Of a stretch of DNA of 8,920 nt, positions 7,292-8,920 are shown piece by piece. The position numbers and the translations under genes were made by a program. A model generated the notes under the pieces. The model was not told where the DNA came from and searched no databases. It saw only the letters and a list, made by a program, of their open reading frames with translations. Location: assembly GCA_022361315.1 (NCBI GenBank), contig JAKSBB010000796.1:1-8920 (forward strand), written 5' to 3'. Position 1 is the first letter of the stretch, and the number at the start of each line of letters is the position of its first letter. Source of the DNA: Desulfobacterales bacterium (GTDB taxonomy: Bacteria; Desulfobacterota; Desulfobacteria; Desulfobacterales; Desulfobacteraceae).

Positions 7292-8398
7292 TCACACCTG
7301 TATATTTGTATTGGAATTTGATGAGGCAAGGTCATGGATCTTATCGTGTATCCGCGGCCTGAATTTCCTGATCTTCCAATTATCACGGCTGGGATGGACC
7401 CGGTTGCTGAGCAGCACCACCACCCGCCCTGTTTCAGGCGCCATCCACAGGGAGGTACCGGTGAATCCCAGATGGCCGATGCCGTGACGTGGAAATCCTT
7501 TTCCGGCAGAAGAATTTTCCCCCGAAGGTGTGTCGAACCCCGCCACCCGGGTCATGCCGGGAAGCCGTTCCACAAAAGCCTGCATCACCTCCGGTTTCAA
7601 TATTCTGGGTCGGTCGTTCCTCAATGCCCGCAAAATCTCATCGGCAAGAATATAAACAGACAATGCATCTCCGAACAACCCTGCATGCCCTTCAATTCCC
7701 CCTGCTACCCAGGCGTTTTCATCCTCCACCTCCCCGGCCATTAGCTTGCCCCGCCAGGCACATCTGGATGTGGGCACAATATCCTGAAAGCCAACGGATT
7801 TCTCCTGGGCATTAAGATCATTAAAAAACAATCCTTCCAGTCCCAGTGGTGAATAGATTCGCTCCCGGATAAAGTGGTCCAGACGATTCCCCGAAATCAT
7901 CTCCACCACCCAGGCAAGGAGCATAAATCCCAAATCGCTATAGACCTCCTTCTCTCCGGGCACAGAATCCAACGGTTCCGAAAGTATCATCTGCCGCAAA
8001 AGATTCCTGGCATCCGGGTCTCCAGGCACGATCTCTTTGAAGTATTCCCGGTGAGCCGGCAGCCCAGACGTGTGGCGCAGCAGCATATCCACTGTAATAC
8101 GGGCCTTATCCGTACCATCAACTCCGGGAATGAGTTCGGATAACGGGGAAGACAATTTAAAACGGCCGTCACCAATCAATTCAGCGACAGCCAGCGTAGT
8201 GGCAAGGGGTTTTGTCAGGGATGCGAGATCATAGACAGATGATGGTTCTACTTTGCGGATTCCCGACTGATCAAAGGCCCCGACAGCGCCGTGGAACATT
8301 ATTTTGCCGGACTCTGCCCAGAGCAGCACCGCTCCGGGAAAGACCCCATCGGCGACGCCTCGCTCCATCTCTTGTTTTAGTTCAGAAATGTTTTTCAC
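7292..8398 (-). CDS. Beta-lactamase-fold serine hydrolase (class C / esterase type), 368 aa
   Basis: This belongs to the beta-lactamase-related serine hydrolase family, which covers class C beta-lactamases, DD-peptidases and esterases; the substrate cannot be read from sequence. Numbering from the GTG start, the nucleophile motif is S60-L-T-K63 in DLASLTKPLATT, the second motif is Y153-S-D155, and the third-motif region is HLGFTGTS (309-316). RHTSGLPAH (about 108-116) is a further family signature. No signal peptide or membrane segment is visible, so the protein looks cytoplasmic, which is unusual for a DD-peptidase. I chose GTG 8398: it overlaps the ldcA stop by 4 bases (GTGA) and has GGGAG with an 8-nt spacer. 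ATG 8413 (373 aa) is possible but lacks a ribosome site and would overlap ldcA by 19 bases. Coupling to ldcA suggests a role in murein-fragment metabolism (inference). Confidence 0.88.
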   Translation of the reverse strand: MKNISELKQEMERGVADGVFPGAVLLWAESGKIMFHGAVGAFDQSGIRKVEPSSVYDLASLTKPLATTLAVAELIGDGRFKLSSPLSELIPGVDGTDKARITVDMLLRHTSGLPAHREYFKEIVPGDPDARNLLRQMILSEPLDSVPGEKEVYSDLGFMLLAWVVEMISGNRLDHFIRERIYSPLGLEGLFFNDLNAQEKSVGFQDIVPTSRCAWRGKLMAGEVEDENAWVAGGIEGHAGLFGDALSVYILADEILRALRNDRPRILKPEVMQAFVERLPGMTRVAGFDTPSGENSSAGKGFPRHGIGHLGFTGTSLWMAPETGRVVVLLSNRVHPSRDNWKIRKFRPRIHDKIHDLASSNSNTNIQV

Positions 8399-8920
8399 CC
8401 GGCGTTCTCCCATTGAATCCGGGACCGGTCCGCCTCCATCACCACCCTTTGCCCCATACGTAGCGAAAGATTGGTTTCCCCATGTCCGGCCGCAAGTCCC
8501 ATCATTACCGGAATATTCATATCACCGAAAATCTCGCTTATAATTTCAGGAATGTAATCCGAATTGGCACAATCCTCAAAAGAGCCCGTTACTACCCCTT
8601 TTATGGTGTCGAAACATCCGGCCATTTTCATCTGGGACAACATCCGGTCAATTTTATAAGCCGGCTCACCCACATCTTCCAGAAAAAGGATGCCACCGCT
8701 AAAATCCGGTTGAAAGGGCGTACCCACCATATGAACCAGGGTGGCAAGGTTGCCTCCGACAAAACGGCCCTCTGCCCTGCCCCCGGCGATACATTGGGCG
8801 CCGGAAATGGTGATCTGGGCCAATTGGCCGGTCAACACCCGGTAGAATCCCTCAAGGGTTGCCTGATTGGCCTTGGCCAGGGACACCAGGTTCGGACCGT
8901 GAACCGCCTCAATGCCTGCC
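8395..8920 (-). CDS. ldcA: LD-carboxypeptidase, peptidase family S66 (partial, N-terminus outside window)
   Basis: This cytoplasmic serine peptidase removes the terminal D-Ala from murein tetrapeptides by cutting the L,D bond after the diamino acid, a step in peptidoglycan recycling. The frame is open to the right edge; about 175 C-terminal residues are visible, starting AGIEAVHGPNLVSLAK, where the HGP motif is typical of S66. GGNLATLVH follows, then FLEDVGEPAYKIDRML, which carries the expected catalytic Glu, and GLAAGHGETNLSLRMG, which carries the expected catalytic His. The nucleophilic Ser lies in the missing N-terminal half. A GTG at 8886 is in frame but is not the start, because conserved sequence continues upstream of it. 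The stop overlaps the serine hydrolase start by 4 bases. Confidence 0.9.
   Translation of the reverse strand, partial: AGIEAVHGPNLVSLAKANQATLEGFYRVLTGQLAQITISGAQCIAGGRAEGRFVGGNLATLVHMVGTPFQPDFSGGILFLEDVGEPAYKIDRMLSQMKMAGCFDTIKGVVTGSFEDCANSDYIPEIISEIFGDMNIPVMMGLAAGHGETNLSLRMGQRVVMEADRSRIQWENAG
8407..8411 (-). promoter_or_regulatory. Ribosome binding site supporting the GTG start of the serine hydrolase
   Basis: Minus-strand GGGAG lies within the end of ldcA, 8 nt before GTG 8398. It overlaps the first codons of the reading frame if ATG 8413 were the start, so it cannot serve that ATG. Confidence 0.5.

Noticed and set aside
8399..8413. ATG 8413 as start of the serine hydrolase
   Set aside because: It has no ribosome site and a 19-base overlap with ldcA; GTG 8398 has GGGAG at 8 nt and a 4-base overlap. 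It is not fully excluded.
7334..8543. Plus-strand open frames opposite the serine hydrolase and ldcA
   Set aside because: Proline/histidine/arginine-rich translations without domains, fully opposite genes with intact active-site motifs.

Overview
All recognisable genes lie on the minus strand. Their products are housekeeping proteins of a Gram-negative bacterium, most likely a member of Desulfobacterota (Desulfobacterales-like). This placement is an inference from three things: an F-type ATP synthase with paired b' and b stalk genes not preceded by a/c genes, an mreBCD-mrdA-rodA cluster, and protein sequences of deltaproteobacterial style. The window alone cannot fix the genus.

In transcription order (right to left), the window starts with the 3' part of an LD-carboxypeptidase gene (ldcA, cut by the right edge). 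It overlaps by 4 bases a beta-lactamase-fold serine hydrolase without a signal peptide. After 110 bp comes the complete rod-shape (elongasome) operon: mreB, mreC, mreD, mrdA (PBP2) and rodA, with junctions from an 18-base gap to a 4-base overlap. A 302-bp non-coding stretch follows. It holds an AT-rich stem-loop with a T-rich tail (probable end of the rodA transcript), a compact GC-rich double hairpin, a TTGACA-type promoter candidate and a leader of about 100 nt. Then come atpF' (b'), atpF (b) and atpH (delta, cut by the left edge), each pair sharing a TAATG stop/start.

Functionally, MreB filaments with MreC and MreD position and activate the RodA glycosyltransferase and PBP2 transpeptidase that insert lateral-wall peptidoglycan. 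LdcA trims recycled muropeptides in the cytoplasm, and the hydrolase coupled to it may act on related substrates. The atp genes build the peripheral stalk and stator cap of F1Fo ATP synthase.

I found no mobile element, CRISPR array, tRNA or rRNA, and no evidence of a new multi-gene system. The items most worth a second look are the double hairpin between rodA and the atp promoter, the ldcA-coupled cytoplasmic-looking hydrolase, a Cys-rich putative zinc site in PBP2, and a signal-peptide-like extension on the ATP synthase b subunit. Three starts were moved from the longest reading frame on ribosome-binding-site evidence (atpF, mreB and the serine hydrolase).
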